A DNA stretch of 33,382 bases from Planctomycetota bacterium (GCA_014381555.1 JACNLO010000067.1:1-33382); one strand, 5' to 3'; positions 15,883 through 24,838 are shown, counted from the first letter of the stretch. Made by a program: numbers and translations. Notes: generated from the letters alone by a model not told the origin.

Positions 15883-18135
15883 TTATTCGGCTGTAGCTAC
15901 TTGACCCATATCTTCGTGAATTACCTTCACTTTGTCATAGATTTCTGAAAGTGCATAGTTTTCAGGGTTATCTTCTACAACTGGCTGGAGTGCTAGTAGA
16001 ACACCATAGCAACTCTCTTTAGCGCGTTCGCGTTGTTTGAGTGCTTCACATTTGTCAGCGTAACTTCCTAGATACAGCGTGACATCATTTCGAGCTCTCG
16101 CGTTTGTTGGGTCTCCAACGCATCGATTCTGAACGATCCTAAGACCTTCTTCTAAGTAATCAAGACCAACATTTATCTGTGAATCCACAAGATACGCTTC
16201 TCCCAAAAAGTAATTTCCCCAAGCAACATCGCGAAGTAACCACGAATTTTCTGGGTGCTTCTCCACTAACGAATTTCTAATGTCAAGAGCGGCCTGGTAT
16301 TGAAGAATCGAATCCTTGTATTCCTCATCTTTAAGATGCATTGAAGCAACTCTAAGCAATATATTTGCATAGTCCCGCTGTAACTCAAACTGATTTGGAG
16401 ATTCCGAGGATATTTTTTTCCTGTACTCAACAAGGTCTGCTAGTTTCTCTCGCACTTCGTCGATGCGCTCAAGTTTAACGAGTACATCAATATTTGTTAA
16501 TCTGATTCTACTATCAAAGCGTAAAGCGTTCACATCGTCAGGAAAATCCTTAATCAATAAAGCAATTGTATCCTTTGCATTCTTGATGTGTATCAAACTT
16601 TGGGCATACTCCTCTTCCATTCGATTGAGATGCGCCAAATTCCCATACCCCAACGCTACATTAAAGTTATATCTTTTAAACCCATCGTCAACGAGTTTTT
16701 TATACATTTCCACAGATTTAAGATTGTGTTCTTTAGATTTTGCAATGTCCCCAAGATTTGCACTAGTTAGCCCACTGTAATATGCACCGTAAAGCCCATG
16801 AGTTTTAGCTTTTGCGGCGCGAATTTTTTCAGTTGATCCAGCAGTTTTTTCTAAATCATTGAGATGCCCCATTGAAGAATCTAGAACCAACTTTCGTACT
16901 TCCATCGCTGCATTAAGTCGTTCAATCCCCTCATAAAAGTCACCAATAACCTCTCGGGAGATATCCATAATGGCTTCATACCTCTCTTGGGCAATATCAC
17001 GTTGTTCCATAGCAATCGCTTCTTGGCGATTCGCTTCAACCATTCCCCACGTAGTTCCTAGCAAACCCAATACAACAGAAATTACAAGTAATATTACAGC
17101 AGCACACGTTCGTTTATATTTCTTCGTGAAGAGTCGAACTTGGTAACCGATGCTTAAAGGACGCGCAATGATTGGTTCGTTGTTTAAGAAGTGATTTATA
17201 TCATTAGCAAGTTCAGCAGCTGATTGATATCTTCGGTCGCAATCTTTCTCCATCGCCTTCAATGCTATTGTGTCAATATCCCCCCGCAAAATCGTGCTTA
17301 CTGTTGACATTGAAATTGGACGTTGCTCTTTAATAATGCGAACAGCTTCGTGAATTGCTTGACGGCGTAAATCGTAAGGAAGTTTCCCAGATAATAATTG
17401 GAATAAAATAACCCCAAGAGCATAAACATCACTTCTTGTGTCAATACGATCTGGATCTGCGTCGCATTGCTCTGGACTCATGTATTGCAACGTACCGATA
17501 AGTTGCCCCATAGTTGTTTGCATTGTTGTGACAGCTAGGTCAGCATCAGTTGCACGAGCAACACCAAAGTCAATAATTTTTGGATCGCCATTTGCATCTA
17601 TCAATATATTGTCTGGCTTCAAGTCACGGTGAATAATTCCTTTTTGGTGGGCGTGATGTACAGCATCGCACACTTTAGAGAAAAGTTCTAAGCGGTCCCT
17701 AATGGGAAGGTTTTTCTTTTCTGCATAAGAAACAATTCCACGCGCTCCGGGAATATATTCCATAGCGAAAAATGGGACTTCACCATTTTCGCTTTCCCAA
17801 GTTCCAGCTTCGTAAACCTGTGCAATATTAGGGTGGCTCAATTTAGCAAGCGTTTGTGATTCAAAATGAAAACGATGCAACGCCATTTCACTCGCTGCAC
17901 CAGCTTTGATGACTTTCAACCCAACACGCCTGCGAGGAGCTTCTTGCATCGCTTCGTATACGACACCCATGCCACCACTTGCGATAATCCCAAGAATTTT
18001 ATACCGCCCTATTTCTGAAGGCATCCCAGAAGTTACAAACTTGCCCGGCTCGGGAACACTTCCCTTTCCGGAATCATCACTTGGTAAACCGACAGTTTCG
18101 GCGTTTGGATCTGTTGGATAATCGTTAGTAGTCAT
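15883..18135 (-). CDS. transmembrane Ser/Thr protein kinase with TPR-rich C-terminus
   Basis: PknB-type (Hanks) kinase, 750 residues. Kinase domain at about 44-320: glycine loop ASGGMGVVY (52-60), catalytic Lys74 in VGLKVIK, HRDLKPDN (H169-N176), DFG (189-191), and SPEQ in place of APE at 220-223. All catalytic residues are present, so it should be active. One membrane helix at about 344-364 (VILLVISVVLGLLGTTWGM) puts the kinase in the cytoplasm. The C-terminal 380 residues (TPR-like helices with coiled-coil character, such as GNLAHLNRMEEEYAQSL) lie outside, as a possible sensor. It is divergent from an FHA-sigma factor gene 144 bp away, the probable phospho-target partner. Confidence 0.92.
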   Translation of the reverse strand: MTTNDYPTDPNAETVGLPSDDSGKGSVPEPGKFVTSGMPSEIGRYKILGIIASGGMGVVYEAMQEAPRRRVGLKVIKAGAASEMALHRFHFESQTLAKLSHPNIAQVYEAGTWESENGEVPFFAMEYIPGARGIVSYAEKKNLPIRDRLELFSKVCDAVHHAHQKGIIHRDLKPDNILIDANGDPKIIDFGVARATDADLAVTTMQTTMGQLIGTLQYMSPEQCDADPDRIDTRSDVYALGVILFQLLSGKLPYDLRRQAIHEAVRIIKEQRPISMSTVSTILRGDIDTIALKAMEKDCDRRYQSAAELANDINHFLNNEPIIARPLSIGYQVRLFTKKYKRTCAAVILLVISVVLGLLGTTWGMVEANRQEAIAMEQRDIAQERYEAIMDISREVIGDFYEGIERLNAAMEVRKLVLDSSMGHLNDLEKTAGSTEKIRAAKAKTHGLYGAYYSGLTSANLGDIAKSKEHNLKSVEMYKKLVDDGFKRYNFNVALGYGNLAHLNRMEEEYAQSLIHIKNAKDTIALLIKDFPDDVNALRFDSRIRLTNIDVLVKLERIDEVREKLADLVEYRKKISSESPNQFELQRDYANILLRVASMHLKDEEYKDSILQYQAALDIRNSLVEKHPENSWLLRDVAWGNYFLGEAYLVDSQINVGLDYLEEGLRIVQNRCVGDPTNARARNDVTLYLGSYADKCEALKQRERAKESCYGVLLALQPVVEDNPENYALSEIYDKVKVIHEDMGQVATAE

Positions 18136-18240
18136 TGTAGGGTAGAGTTTCCGTCAATTAGAGGTTAAGACCCACTTATTAATACTACAATAGCACCGAA
18201 ATACTGCATAGCGTAGTAAAAAAACTACAATCTCAAGAAA

Positions 18241-18270
18241 TTGAATGCAGTAACCCCAATTTTATAGAAT
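18241..18270 (+). promoter_or_regulatory. candidate promoter of FHA-sigma gene
   Basis: TTGAAT (18241-18246) and TAGAAT (18265-18270), 18 bp apart, or TATAGA (18263-18268) at 16 bp, precede the GTG start at 18280 by under 20 nt. Transcription from here would give an almost leaderless mRNA. The 144-bp divergent spacer also holds a small GTAGT/ACTAC hairpin at 18213-18228. Weak by eye. Confidence 0.3.
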
Positions 18271-18279
18271 TATTACACC

Positions 18280-19290
18280 GTGACAGATTCAAACAAACAA
18301 CAAAATCTACTTGTATTAAATCAAATACATGGCAAGGAACTCCCTTTAATAAGCGGCCAGCCAAATGATGAGATTATTTTAGGGCGAAGTCCAGAGTGCT
18401 CATTTCAACTCACAAATCGATATATTTCGCGAAAACACGCACAACTAACATTCAAAAAAAATCGATGGATCTTGAAAGATTTGGAAAGCAGAAGTGGAAC
18501 CTATCTCAATACGATTCGGATGGAATCTGGAGAAGAAGTGCAACTCCAAAGAGATGACTTGATTCAAGTTGGACCTTGGAAGTTTTTAGTTCGAATCGGA
18601 ATCGAATCAGAAAATCTAGATGAAGCAATGGTGAAGGAACTTGATCAGGCTCCGATGCAGGATTCAGGTGACGAGGTTCCAACACTTGTCCGAACAGTTA
18701 ATGGTCGTTACGAAACAAACATGGATTTGCTTCTTCAATTGAAATCTGATGAAACAGTCAACCGAGAAATGGGCTGGGGAATTTTCGTAGATCGCTATGG
18801 ACCAATCATTTGTGGGTTTGCAAGAAATGCAGGTCTACCAAGTAGTGAGGCTGACGACATTATGCAAACAGTCTTATTCAACTTTTTCAAAGTTGCTGAT
18901 CGCTTTGAATATGACCCAAGCAAGGGACGATTTCGAGGGTATCTCAAACGAATAACTCTTAACGCAATTCGTCAGCGCTATCGAAAAAAACGCGAAGGCA
19001 ATCTTGACACCCACGGAATGAATGTTGCAGAGGATCCGCGCGATGATCTTGAAGCGGTATTTGATCGCGAATGGGCAGAACATTTACTCTCTGAAGCTAT
19101 GACAGAAGCTCGACCAAAGTTTGAGCCAAAGACATGGGAAGCGTTTGAACTTTACGGTCGACGAGGTATGAGTGCTGCAAGAGCTGCTGAGAGATTAGGG
19201 ATGACCCCAGAGTCCGTTCGCCATGCTAAAAGTCGAGTAATGCGTAGTGTTCGTGAAATCGTCATTCGATTACGTGAAGAAGAACTTTAG
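18280..19290 (+). CDS. FHA-domain sigma-70 (ECF-like) RNA polymerase sigma factor
   Basis: 336-residue fusion, GTG start. Residues 16-108 form an FHA phosphothreonine-binding domain: LGRSPEC (GR at 35-36), ISRKH (49-53), SGTYLN (72-77). After an acidic linker containing several Thr residues (about 110-155), residues 165-240 match sigma region 2 (DDIMQTVLFNFFKVADRF, then KGRFRGYLKRITLNAIRQRYRKK). Residues 285-335 match the region-4 helix-turn-helix (FELYGRRGMSAARAAERLGM, then SVRHAKSRVMRSVREI). It probably binds a phosphorylated kinase or protein through FHA and then recruits RNA polymerase to target promoters. The divergent Ser/Thr kinase is the obvious upstream partner. No anti-sigma gene is present. 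Confidence 0.92.
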   Translation: MTDSNKQQNLLVLNQIHGKELPLISGQPNDEIILGRSPECSFQLTNRYISRKHAQLTFKKNRWILKDLESRSGTYLNTIRMESGEEVQLQRDDLIQVGPWKFLVRIGIESENLDEAMVKELDQAPMQDSGDEVPTLVRTVNGRYETNMDLLLQLKSDETVNREMGWGIFVDRYGPIICGFARNAGLPSSEADDIMQTVLFNFFKVADRFEYDPSKGRFRGYLKRITLNAIRQRYRKKREGNLDTHGMNVAEDPRDDLEAVFDREWAEHLLSEAMTEARPKFEPKTWEAFELYGRRGMSAARAAERLGMTPESVRHAKSRVMRSVREIVIRLREEEL

Positions 19291-19315
19291 AAATCTTCAC
19301 AACAATTTCAAGATG

Positions 19316-19337
19316 AACAATAAACGACCCGCGGGAT
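19316..19337 (+). repeat. dispersed CCCGCGGGAT element, copy 2
   Basis: A 22-bp sequence with the core ACGACCCGCGGGAT, identical over its full length to 24797-24818 and closely related to 8907-8923. It lies 26 bp after the FHA-sigma stop codon. The 8-bp core CCCGCGGG is a perfect palindrome. Confidence 0.8.
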
Positions 19338-19353
19338 AGTTTTTTAGGAATTA

Positions 19354-19387
19354 GAAACGCCACAGAGACTCAGAGACACGGATGGAT
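19354..19387 (-). repeat. dispersed CTCTGTGGCGTTTC element, copy 2 (inverted)
   Basis: The reverse complement of this stretch matches 9036-9069 at 29 of 34 positions. Here the element points towards the CCCGCGGGAT element, the opposite arrangement to copy 1, so the two repeats move or form independently. Confidence 0.75.
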
Positions 19388-19448
19388 ATCTTTTTGGTTT
19401 AGGAACTGAGAACCCAAATCTTATCTATGTGTCTTGTATGTTCCACGT

Positions 19449-19454
19449 TACAAT
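19449..19454 (+). promoter_or_regulatory. candidate -10 box for tRNA-Arg/crcB transcript
   Basis: TACAAT ends 10 bp before the first tRNA base, the expected spacing. No good -35 is seen 16-18 bp upstream. Confidence 0.3.
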
Positions 19455-19464
19455 CCACCACTGT

Positions 19465-19538
<74 letters not shown>

Positions 19539-19541
19539 TTT

Positions 19542-19943
19542 ATGGAATTCTCAACTTTTTTTGCTGTTGCTGTTGGTGGTGGGCTCGGTGCAGTTTCAAG
19601 ATACTTGGTTGCGAACCTTGGCCAATCTTGGACAACGGCTGATTTTCCTCTTGGCACTTTAGTTGTAAACATAATAGGATGTGCTTTGATAGGTCTAGTT
19701 ACCGCTTTGTTAATAGGACCACTCTCACAACATCGAGAATTTTTACGACTTCTGCTAATCGTAGGAGTCTTAGGTGGGTTCACAACTTTTTCCACATTTG
19801 CGCTAGATTCAATTGAACTGTTTGAAGACGGGAGGATTCGACAAGCAGTTATATACATATTGATTAGCAATGTTGTGGGTATTTTGGCAGCATGTATTAG
19901 TTACAAAATTGGAACAACTTTTTTAATTTCAACTCAAACATAA
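19542..19943 (+). CDS. crcB: fluoride channel/exporter CrcB (Fluc)
   Basis: 133-residue membrane protein with four hydrophobic segments; forms dual-topology dimers that export fluoride. Fluc motifs: GGGLGAVSRY (12-21), GTLVVNIIGC (38-47, with conserved N43) and GGFTTFSTFALD (78-89), the phenylalanine-box and sodium-site region. ATG at 19542 is the only start that keeps the first membrane segment, yet it lies 3 nt after the tRNA-Arg 3' end, so no ribosome-binding site can exist outside the tRNA. No fluoride riboswitch is visible. It is 18 bp upstream of the M14 pair. Confidence 0.93.
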   Translation: MEFSTFFAVAVGGGLGAVSRYLVANLGQSWTTADFPLGTLVVNIIGCALIGLVTALLIGPLSQHREFLRLLLIVGVLGGFTTFSTFALDSIELFEDGRIRQAVIYILISNVVGILAACISYKIGTTFLISTQT

Positions 19944-19961
19944 AGCAGAGGAAATATAGTT

Positions 19962-21842
19962 ATGTTAACTATTTGTTTGACAACAACACTATTCTATTTA
20001 CAGGAACCAGAACCTCTTCCTGACCGTAACTGGCGCACACCTACAGAAATATCCGAACAAGTTTCTGCATTAGACAACAATTATGAATCGGTTACTAGTT
20101 CAATCATAGGGTACTCTGGCTCGGGTTTGCCGATTCATTGTTTAGAAATTGCAAGAGAAGGCAGTGTACCAATCAAAGATAGGACTGCTATTCTTGTTGT
20201 AGCAGGAATTGATGGCGATCATTTACTAGGCACCGAGGTTGCTGTTGACCTTGTAAGTAAAGTTCTTACACAAGAACCAGAAAAGTCAGAAGCCCTTCTA
20301 ACTTCAAACAAATTGTACGTAATCCCTCAGGTAAACCCAGACAGCGCGAAGTTTTATTTTAATGAAGTGAAACATCAACAGCAAAGAACTCCTACCCCAT
20401 TTGACAATGATCACGACGGGGTAAAAGACGAGGATGGGTTCGAAGATCTAAATGGTGATGGATTCATCACAATGATGAGAGTCCCTGATTTAGAAAAAGC
20501 AAACCTCCTTGCTGATGTCGATAATCCTAGATTAGAAATTAAACCAAATCCCCTAGATGGAAACGTCGCTTCTTTTATTGTTTACACTGAAGGAATCGAT
20601 AACGATGGAGATGGCAAATACAACGAAGATGGCGTTGGTGGTGTCGATTTAAATAAGAATTTCATGCATGGCTACGAATACCACGGAGATGGCGCAGGGC
20701 ACTGGCAACTTTGTGAAAGTGAATCTAGGGCGCTTGCTGATTTTGTTTTGAATCACCAAGAAATAGCATCCATCATTGTCTATGGGCATCACGACACACT
20801 CTCAAAACCATTTACTGAAAGCGGGAAGGACGAAGCGGGAGCACCAAAAAAACTCGCAGAAGAAGATGTTGAACTCTATAAACATATAAGCAAGAGATTT
20901 GTTGAATTAACAGAACTTAAAGATGTCAATCAACCAAACTGGGACGGTAGTTTTGTGGCTTGGGCGTATGCTCAATATGGAGTTCCTTCGTTCTCTACTT
21001 CACTCTGGACTAGGCCAGAGTTGAATAAAGAGGGAAACAAGGAGCAAAAAACTGAAGATAAATCAGATGCTAATACCGAAAATAATGAGTTAACAACCTC
21101 TTCTGTTGGGGATATTTCTCAAGAAACACTCGATGAACTTCTGCAAGCCGCAGAGGCAGCTGGTTTTCCCGTTACCGAAGAAATGATGGAAGGAATTACT
21201 CCAGAGGATATTGAAATGTATGCAAAAATGTCTGGTGTGCAAATTAAAAGAGTAAAGGAAAAAGACGCTGGTAATAAATCCAATTCGGAAGATGTTGCAT
21301 GGTTAGTTTACAGTGATGAACAACGAGATAGAAACGGCTTTATTGAGTGGAGTACATTCGATCATCCTCAACTTGGCACAGTAGAAATCGGCGGATGGGT
21401 CCCATACTTTAAAACACTTCCCCCGACAGATGAAATCGATTCCATAACAGAAAAACAAGTGGGCTTCATTAATGATATTGCTAACCGACTACCAAAAATC
21501 CAACTTTCAACCCCAACGGTAACAAAACTTGGAAACAACATTTGGGAGATAAAAGTTGCAGTAGTCAATAATGGCTGGTTCCCAACTGGAACTGCTATGG
21601 CTAAGAAGAACAAACGCGCTCGCCCGTTAGTCGTTCGTCTTGATGTTCCAAATGACACCATCGTATCTGGGCAGAAAGTAAACCGGATATGGTCTCTTCA
21701 GGGAAGCGGAACAAGACAGTGGTATAAGTGGATTCTGAAAGGTAAGCCAGAAAAAAAAGTAACTATTACACTCTTTAGTGAAAAATTTGGCAGTAAAACT
21801 ATTTCTGTCTCTCTAAAAAATACTGATGGAGGTGACGCATGA
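19962..21842 (+). CDS. M14 carboxypeptidase-like protein, probable pseudoenzyme with Ca-type loops
   Basis: 626-residue paralogue of the next gene, with the M14 zinc-carboxypeptidase fold but altered active site. The HxxE zinc motif is replaced by DGDH (D84, H87). Substrate-binding NRN is NKN (K232). The third zinc His is kept (H276 in YGHHDT). The catalytic Glu of FTNELW is Ser347 in FSTSLW. Inserted calcium-type loops: DNDHDGVKDEDG (148-159), DLNGDGFITM (162-171), DNDGDGKYNEDG (213-224). Residues 355-445 are an acidic, low-complexity and helical insert absent from the partner. A C-terminal beta-rich domain (about 520-620) is shared. A weak signal sequence (MLTICLTTTLFYLQ) suggests export. 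AGAGGA before the ATG supports this start. The stop overlaps the next gene by ATGA. Confidence 0.85.
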   Translation: MLTICLTTTLFYLQEPEPLPDRNWRTPTEISEQVSALDNNYESVTSSIIGYSGSGLPIHCLEIAREGSVPIKDRTAILVVAGIDGDHLLGTEVAVDLVSKVLTQEPEKSEALLTSNKLYVIPQVNPDSAKFYFNEVKHQQQRTPTPFDNDHDGVKDEDGFEDLNGDGFITMMRVPDLEKANLLADVDNPRLEIKPNPLDGNVASFIVYTEGIDNDGDGKYNEDGVGGVDLNKNFMHGYEYHGDGAGHWQLCESESRALADFVLNHQEIASIIVYGHHDTLSKPFTESGKDEAGAPKKLAEEDVELYKHISKRFVELTELKDVNQPNWDGSFVAWAYAQYGVPSFSTSLWTRPELNKEGNKEQKTEDKSDANTENNELTTSSVGDISQETLDELLQAAEAAGFPVTEEMMEGITPEDIEMYAKMSGVQIKRVKEKDAGNKSNSEDVAWLVYSDEQRDRNGFIEWSTFDHPQLGTVEIGGWVPYFKTLPPTDEIDSITEKQVGFINDIANRLPKIQLSTPTVTKLGNNIWEIKVAVVNNGWFPTGTAMAKKNKRARPLVVRLDVPNDTIVSGQKVNRIWSLQGSGTRQWYKWILKGKPEKKVTITLFSEKFGSKTISVSLKNTDGGDA

Positions 21843-23599
21843 TTCGCATACTTCTACTTCTTCTTTTTACAGCAGCATTGTCACACGCACAAGCACCCTA
21901 TCCTTCTAAAGTGGACTTGCGATTTGACCATTGGTATGACTACGCAGAATTGACAGAGGCGCTTCACGATTTAGTTGAGGCGTATCCAGAATTACTTTCA
22001 ATCGATTCAATTGGAAAAAGTGTTGGTGATAGAGATATTTGGCTTGTCACCCTCAATAATCCTGCAACAGGAAGTGACCGTGAAAAGACCGCCATGTTTA
22101 TCGATGGGAATATTCATGGAAATGAAATTCAGGCAGCAGAAACCGTGCTGTATTCCATATGGTACTTATGTAAAAGTTATGGCGTGATAGACCGCATCAC
22201 TGAACTCGTTGATGAACGCTCGTTTTATTTTGTTCCAATGGAAAACCCAGACGGTAGAGAAGTTTGGTTCCATCAACCAGCAACACCACACTTTTTGCGC
22301 GGTGGCATTCGCCCAGTCGATAATGACCACGATGGGCTGCTTGACGAAGATGGACCAGATGATCTTGATGGAGATGGACACATAACTTCAATGTGGATTA
22401 AAGACGAACTTGGGCGGTACGAAATTGACGAAGACGACCCAAGATTTTTTACACGAGTTGATTCAGACGATCCACCAGGTGGATGGTCTCGTCTTGGCCA
22501 AGAAGGCATCGATAACGATGATGATGGACGAATCAACGAAGATGGAATCGGCGGATACGACCCAAATCGAAATTGGCCCGCTGACTGGCAACCTGAGTGG
22601 ATTCAATATGGAGCAACTGATTATCCATTTAGTTTGCCAGAGACAAGAGCGGTTGGAGAGTTTTTACTTGACCATCCAAACGTTGCTGCTTGTCAAAGTT
22701 ATCACAACGCTGGAGGCATGATTCTTCAGGGACCAAGTGCTTCTTATATTAAATATCCTCGCTCTGATGAACGAGTACACACTGCAATTGCAAACAAGGG
22801 TGCAGAAATGCTTCCATTCTATGAACCAATGATTGCATACAAAGATTTGTATACCGTGCATGGTGGAGAAGACGGGTTTACTTATGAAACACTTGGCATA
22901 GTCAGTTTCACTAATGAACTTTGGACCGACAAGCGCATGTACGCAAAAGATGAAAATCCATCTAGAGAAGAACGGACGCAATTCCGTGACTTGTTGCAAT
23001 TTGAAGACGTGTTTGTGCCATTTCATGAAGTTGATCATCCGACTTACGGAAAGGTGATGGTTGGTGGTACTACTAAATACTCTAGTCGTGTTACTCCACC
23101 TTGGATGCTTCAAGAGGGTTGTCACAGAAATTTCGCTTTCACTATGTACCATGCAGATGAGATGCCGCTTCTTCAGTGGGGGGCGATTGATGTAAAAAAA
23201 ATTGGCGATCAACTTTGGAAAGTAACTGCAGAAGTCGCAAACGATAAAATCATCCCTTCTCGTACTGCAATGGCAGCGAAACATCACATTGGTTCGCCTG
23301 ATGTGTTCACTTGCAAAACAAGTGGCACCAACAAAGTTAGTGCCTCAGGAACAGTACGTTCGTTACAAAAAACAGCCAAACTCGATGAGATTGAGTCCGA
23401 ACACCCACAAAAAATTCTTGTAAACAATGGAATCTCTGGAAAAGACAGTACACTCTTCCAATTTATTATCAGTGGTTTTGGAGATGTTAACGTTACATAT
23501 AAAGCGGAAAAAGGTGGAATATTACACCGTAAAGTGCAACTAAAAGAGCAGTTTGTTACTAAAGAGATTGAACACAAGCGAGCAATTCCAGTCGATTAG
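21839..23599 (+). CDS. secreted M14-family zinc carboxypeptidase with Ca-type loops
   Basis: 586 residues with a clear signal peptide (MIRILLLLLFTAALSHAQA, cleavage near 19). The M14 active site is complete: HGNE (H93, E96), NRN (N243, R244), H289 in SYHNAGG, catalytic E360 in FTNELW. Inserts carry calcium-type loops DNDHDGLLDEDG (161-172), DLDGDGHITSM (175-185) and DNDDDGRINEDG (225-236), similar to thrombospondin type 3 or EF-hand loops. The C-terminal region from about 455 is a beta-rich domain homologous to that of the upstream gene. It probably trims peptides or peptidoglycan stems outside the cytoplasm. It overlaps the pseudoenzyme gene by ATGA, and an MFS transporter follows after 2 bp. 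Confidence 0.92.
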   Translation: MIRILLLLLFTAALSHAQAPYPSKVDLRFDHWYDYAELTEALHDLVEAYPELLSIDSIGKSVGDRDIWLVTLNNPATGSDREKTAMFIDGNIHGNEIQAAETVLYSIWYLCKSYGVIDRITELVDERSFYFVPMENPDGREVWFHQPATPHFLRGGIRPVDNDHDGLLDEDGPDDLDGDGHITSMWIKDELGRYEIDEDDPRFFTRVDSDDPPGGWSRLGQEGIDNDDDGRINEDGIGGYDPNRNWPADWQPEWIQYGATDYPFSLPETRAVGEFLLDHPNVAACQSYHNAGGMILQGPSASYIKYPRSDERVHTAIANKGAEMLPFYEPMIAYKDLYTVHGGEDGFTYETLGIVSFTNELWTDKRMYAKDENPSREERTQFRDLLQFEDVFVPFHEVDHPTYGKVMVGGTTKYSSRVTPPWMLQEGCHRNFAFTMYHADEMPLLQWGAIDVKKIGDQLWKVTAEVANDKIIPSRTAMAAKHHIGSPDVFTCKTSGTNKVSASGTVRSLQKTAKLDEIESEHPQKILVNNGISGKDSTLFQFIISGFGDVNVTYKAEKGGILHRKVQLKEQFVTKEIEHKRAIPVD

Positions 23600-23601
23600 A
23601 C

Positions 23602-24804
23602 ATGACCGAAAAACTACATAAGAATTTACGCCTTTATCCTTGGTACGTTGGATTATTCCATGCTTACTTTTGGTTGCCTGTGTACTTTTTATTTTTTAAT
23701 AGCAAATTAGATTTGTCAGATGTTCTGTATCTTGCTTCTATTTACTTTGCGAGCGTTGTGGTTGTTGAAGTTCCGTCGGGTTGGTTTAGCGATACATTTG
23801 GAAGAAAGAAAACATTAGTAACTGCCAGCATTTTTCTTTGCATCGCTTACGCCATCTTTATTTTCGCAAATTCATTTGAACAATTTGTAGTTGCCCAAGT
23901 GTTTTTAGCCGCAGGTATTGCCTTCAATAGCGGCAGTGACACAAGTTTGCTCCTAGAAACAACTCAAGCATTAGATAACGAGGAAGCATACGGTCCTTGT
24001 GAAGCAAAGGCGATGAAATTTAACTTTCTTGGCACTGCCTCTGCTGCGGTACTTGGTGGGCTTGCTGCAATTCCCGACTATCGAGGTGCGTACATTCTCT
24101 CGCTTGTAGGAGGAATTGGACTGCTTATCATCACGTTAAATTTCAAAGAACCGCTTCAAAATAAAACGGAAGACCGAGACAATTTTGTAAAGCAGATTTT
24201 TTCTTGTTTCGGATTGTTGCGTAATGTCCGTTTGCTTTGGCTTTCAGTGTTTGCTGTATTTATGATTGTGATTAATCATATTCCTTATGAGTTCTATCAG
24301 CCATATATAGAAGTACTTGCAAAGGAATACAACGCAATCAAACTTACCCCATTTCTATCAAGTTTACATTTAACTCTAACTATGCTTGTAGCATCTTGGA
24401 TAGCGGCACACTCGATTCGCATAAAAAACAAAATCGGCACTGGAGCAACTTTGCTATCTGCAACAGGTTTACAAATTGCAATGATGGCGATTATGCACTT
24501 CTTTGTGAGCATCCCAGCAGCAATTGCAACATTACTTCGTAGTTGCCCCCGCGCACTCATGACAGCGCCATTAAATGTTGCCGTTGCTCCAAACGTTCCC
24601 GCTTCTAAACGGGCAACATTTCTTTCCCTTCAAAGTTTATTTGGTCGTTTGGGCTATTCAGCAACTCTTGCATTCTTTGCAACGAAGGCGGGAGGAACTG
24701 ATGAATGGCCGGCAATCGCAACAATGCTCGGCTGGGGTATGTGGTGCGGGCTCGCGGGCTTCGCCTTACTTCTAATATCAGTTCGTTGCCTAAGTAAACA
24801 ATAA
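23602..24804 (+). CDS. MFS transporter
   Basis: 400-residue major facilitator with about 12 membrane segments. Motif A between segments 2 and 3 is GWFSDTFGRKK (60-70) with D64 and R68. The substrate is not recognised. The start is 2 bp after the M14 peptidase stop, so it is probably co-translated. Import of peptidase products (amino acids or small peptides) is a reasonable guess but only inferred. The last codons (AAACAATAA) and stop lie inside the dispersed CCCGCGGGAT element, so the terminal residues of the protein come from the repeat. Confidence 0.88.
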   Translation: MTEKLHKNLRLYPWYVGLFHAYFWLPVYFLFFNSKLDLSDVLYLASIYFASVVVVEVPSGWFSDTFGRKKTLVTASIFLCIAYAIFIFANSFEQFVVAQVFLAAGIAFNSGSDTSLLLETTQALDNEEAYGPCEAKAMKFNFLGTASAAVLGGLAAIPDYRGAYILSLVGGIGLLIITLNFKEPLQNKTEDRDNFVKQIFSCFGLLRNVRLLWLSVFAVFMIVINHIPYEFYQPYIEVLAKEYNAIKLTPFLSSLHLTLTMLVASWIAAHSIRIKNKIGTGATLLSATGLQIAMMAIMHFFVSIPAAIATLLRSCPRALMTAPLNVAVAPNVPASKRATFLSLQSLFGRLGYSATLAFFATKAGGTDEWPAIATMLGWGMWCGLAGFALLLISVRCLSKQ

Positions 24805-24818
24805 ACGACCCGCGGGAT
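24797..24818 (+). repeat. dispersed CCCGCGGGAT element, copy 3
   Basis: Identical over 22 bp to 19316-19337. It overlaps the last codons and the TAA of the MFS gene. The sequence then diverges from the other copies (TTCGACGTG). Confidence 0.8.
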
Positions 24819-24838
24819 TTCGACGTGACTCCGATCGT

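Noticed and set aside
22664-23287. 207-codon minus-strand ORF
   Set aside because: It is antisense to the M14 peptidase, shows no recognisable motif, and has biased composition.
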